NCBI RefSeq assembly: GCF_000787395.1
Contig: NZ_JRAA01000002.1
Coordinates: forward strand, 682,001-746,000
Origin: Solemya velum gill symbiont
Lineage (GTDB): Bacteria; Pseudomonadota; Gammaproteobacteria; Chromatiales; Chromatiaceae
Reading direction: 5' to 3'
DNA length: 64,000 bases
Position 1 is the first letter of the stretch; each line of letters opens with the position of its first letter. The notes beneath the pieces were generated by a model that saw nothing but the letters and a program-made list of their open reading frames with translations, was not told where the DNA came from and searched no databases. This document shows positions 63,491 to 64,000 of the stretch, piece after piece. A program made the position numbers and the translations under genes.

Positions 63491-64000
63491 TTACGCAATG
63501 AAGCCTGTCTTTCTTAACAGCTCCTCGTTAATGTCACTCTTAACACCCGGCTTTGCTGCATCATCACCAAGCACCAGTCGCTCAAGATAACGTGCAATGA
63601 TGTCCACCTCAAGATTCACCTTCGTACCAGCCTGGTAACCGCCGATATTTGTCTCCTGGATGGTGTGCGGAACAATATTCAGATCAAACTCCGCGCCATT
63701 CACCTGGTTAACTGTCAGGCTGGTTCCATCAATTGTAATCGAGCCTTTGTGCGCGATGTATCTTGCCAGCTCATCGGGCGCCCGTATCACGAAGTGTACA
63801 GAACGCGCATCATCAGAGCGACTTACTACCTCGCCCAGGCCATCGACATGACCGCTGACAAGATGACCGCCGAGACGGGTCGCAAGTGTCAGGGCTTTCT
63901 CAAGGTTCACACTGCTTCCCGGCTTGAGACTGGCAAGCGAGGTAAGTGTCATGGTCTCGCGCGAGACATCGGCAACAAAACCGTCACCCGGCAATTCAAC
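63491..64000 (-). CDS. ribE: riboflavin synthase alpha subunit (partial, 5' end beyond window)
   Basis: The C-terminal 169 residues of riboflavin synthase, which makes riboflavin from two lumazines. The frame is open to the right edge, so the N-terminus is missing. Recognisable blocks are LGGHLVSGHVDGLGEV, the repeated-barrel IDGTSLTVNQVNG and FDLNIVPHTIQETN, all of the trimeric lumazine-fold enzyme. pcnB begins 21 bases after its stop. Confidence 0.95.
   Translation of the reverse strand, partial: VELPGDGFVADVSRETMTLTSLASLKPGSSVNLEKALTLATRLGGHLVSGHVDGLGEVVSRSDDARSVHFVIRAPDELARYIAHKGSITIDGTSLTVNQVNGAEFDLNIVPHTIQETNIGGYQAGTKVNLEVDIIARYLERLVLGDDAAKPGVKSDINEELLRKTGFIA

Overview
The window looks like chromosomal DNA of a gammaproteobacterium. 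The evidence is gene order: surE-pcm-nlpD-rpoS, mutY-yggX, ribE-pcnB-folK, a complete rnfABCDGE operon, and mrp divergent from metG. A NAD-linked NiFe hydrogenase (hoxFUYH plus protease), a tetraheme NapC/NirT-type cytochrome and an Rnf complex suggest flexible anaerobic or microaerobic redox metabolism, possibly in a chemolithotroph. That lifestyle and any finer taxonomy are inference.

Layout. (1) 1-3.8 kb: mixed accessory region with a glutamine amidotransferase-like gene, cbpA-cbpM, an orphan gene that resembles integrative-element cargo, and tRNA-Phe. (2) 3.9-24.2 kb: housekeeping genes, namely yggX, an IalB-like protein, mutY, an acyl-CoA synthetase, thiS-thiG-folA, a ketosamine-kinase-like gene with an HNH nuclease, a MOSC protein, the rpoS stationary-phase block, an Smr protein, an IMPase-like gene with ilvD, ycgN, DUF3549, Nudix, mazG and DUF1835. 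A 153-bp hairpin repeat lies downstream of folA. (3) 24.2-34.9 kb: a secreted protein with a duplicated module, then hoxFUYHW, glycogen phosphorylase, a tetraheme cytochrome and a periplasmic ankyrin protein. (4) 35.0-52.4 kb: a biosynthetic gene cluster. (5) 52.5-64 kb: mrp, metG, rnfABCDGE, a palindromic repeat, a GFA protein, folK, pcnB and the end of ribE, which runs off the right edge.

The cluster in region 4 is the most unusual part. A leftward, translationally coupled operon encodes three methyltransferases and a zinc alcohol dehydrogenase. A rightward pair encodes a 650-residue CphA2-like ATP-grasp ligase and a roughly 2,900-residue megasynthase. The megasynthase reads FMN-barrel reductase, KS, AT, ACP, KR, DH, phosphopantetheinyl transferase, NRPS condensation domain. 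A convergent leftward pair encodes an ACP-like/sulfotransferase protein and an orphan adenylation-C-lobe/PCP/thioesterase protein. No adenylation core lobe is present. The megasynthase is interrupted in its condensation domain at a run of ten T. Removing one T would join the remaining 48 codons, so this is either a sequencing or assembly error, a natural mutation, or slippage. I infer a hybrid polyketide-amino acid product that is methylated and possibly sulfated; the structure cannot be predicted.

A second notable point is pcnB. Its conserved N-terminus is present in frame but has no ATG, GTG or TTG. A good ribosome binding site sits before an ATC codon. This recalls the AUU start known for Escherichia coli pcnB.
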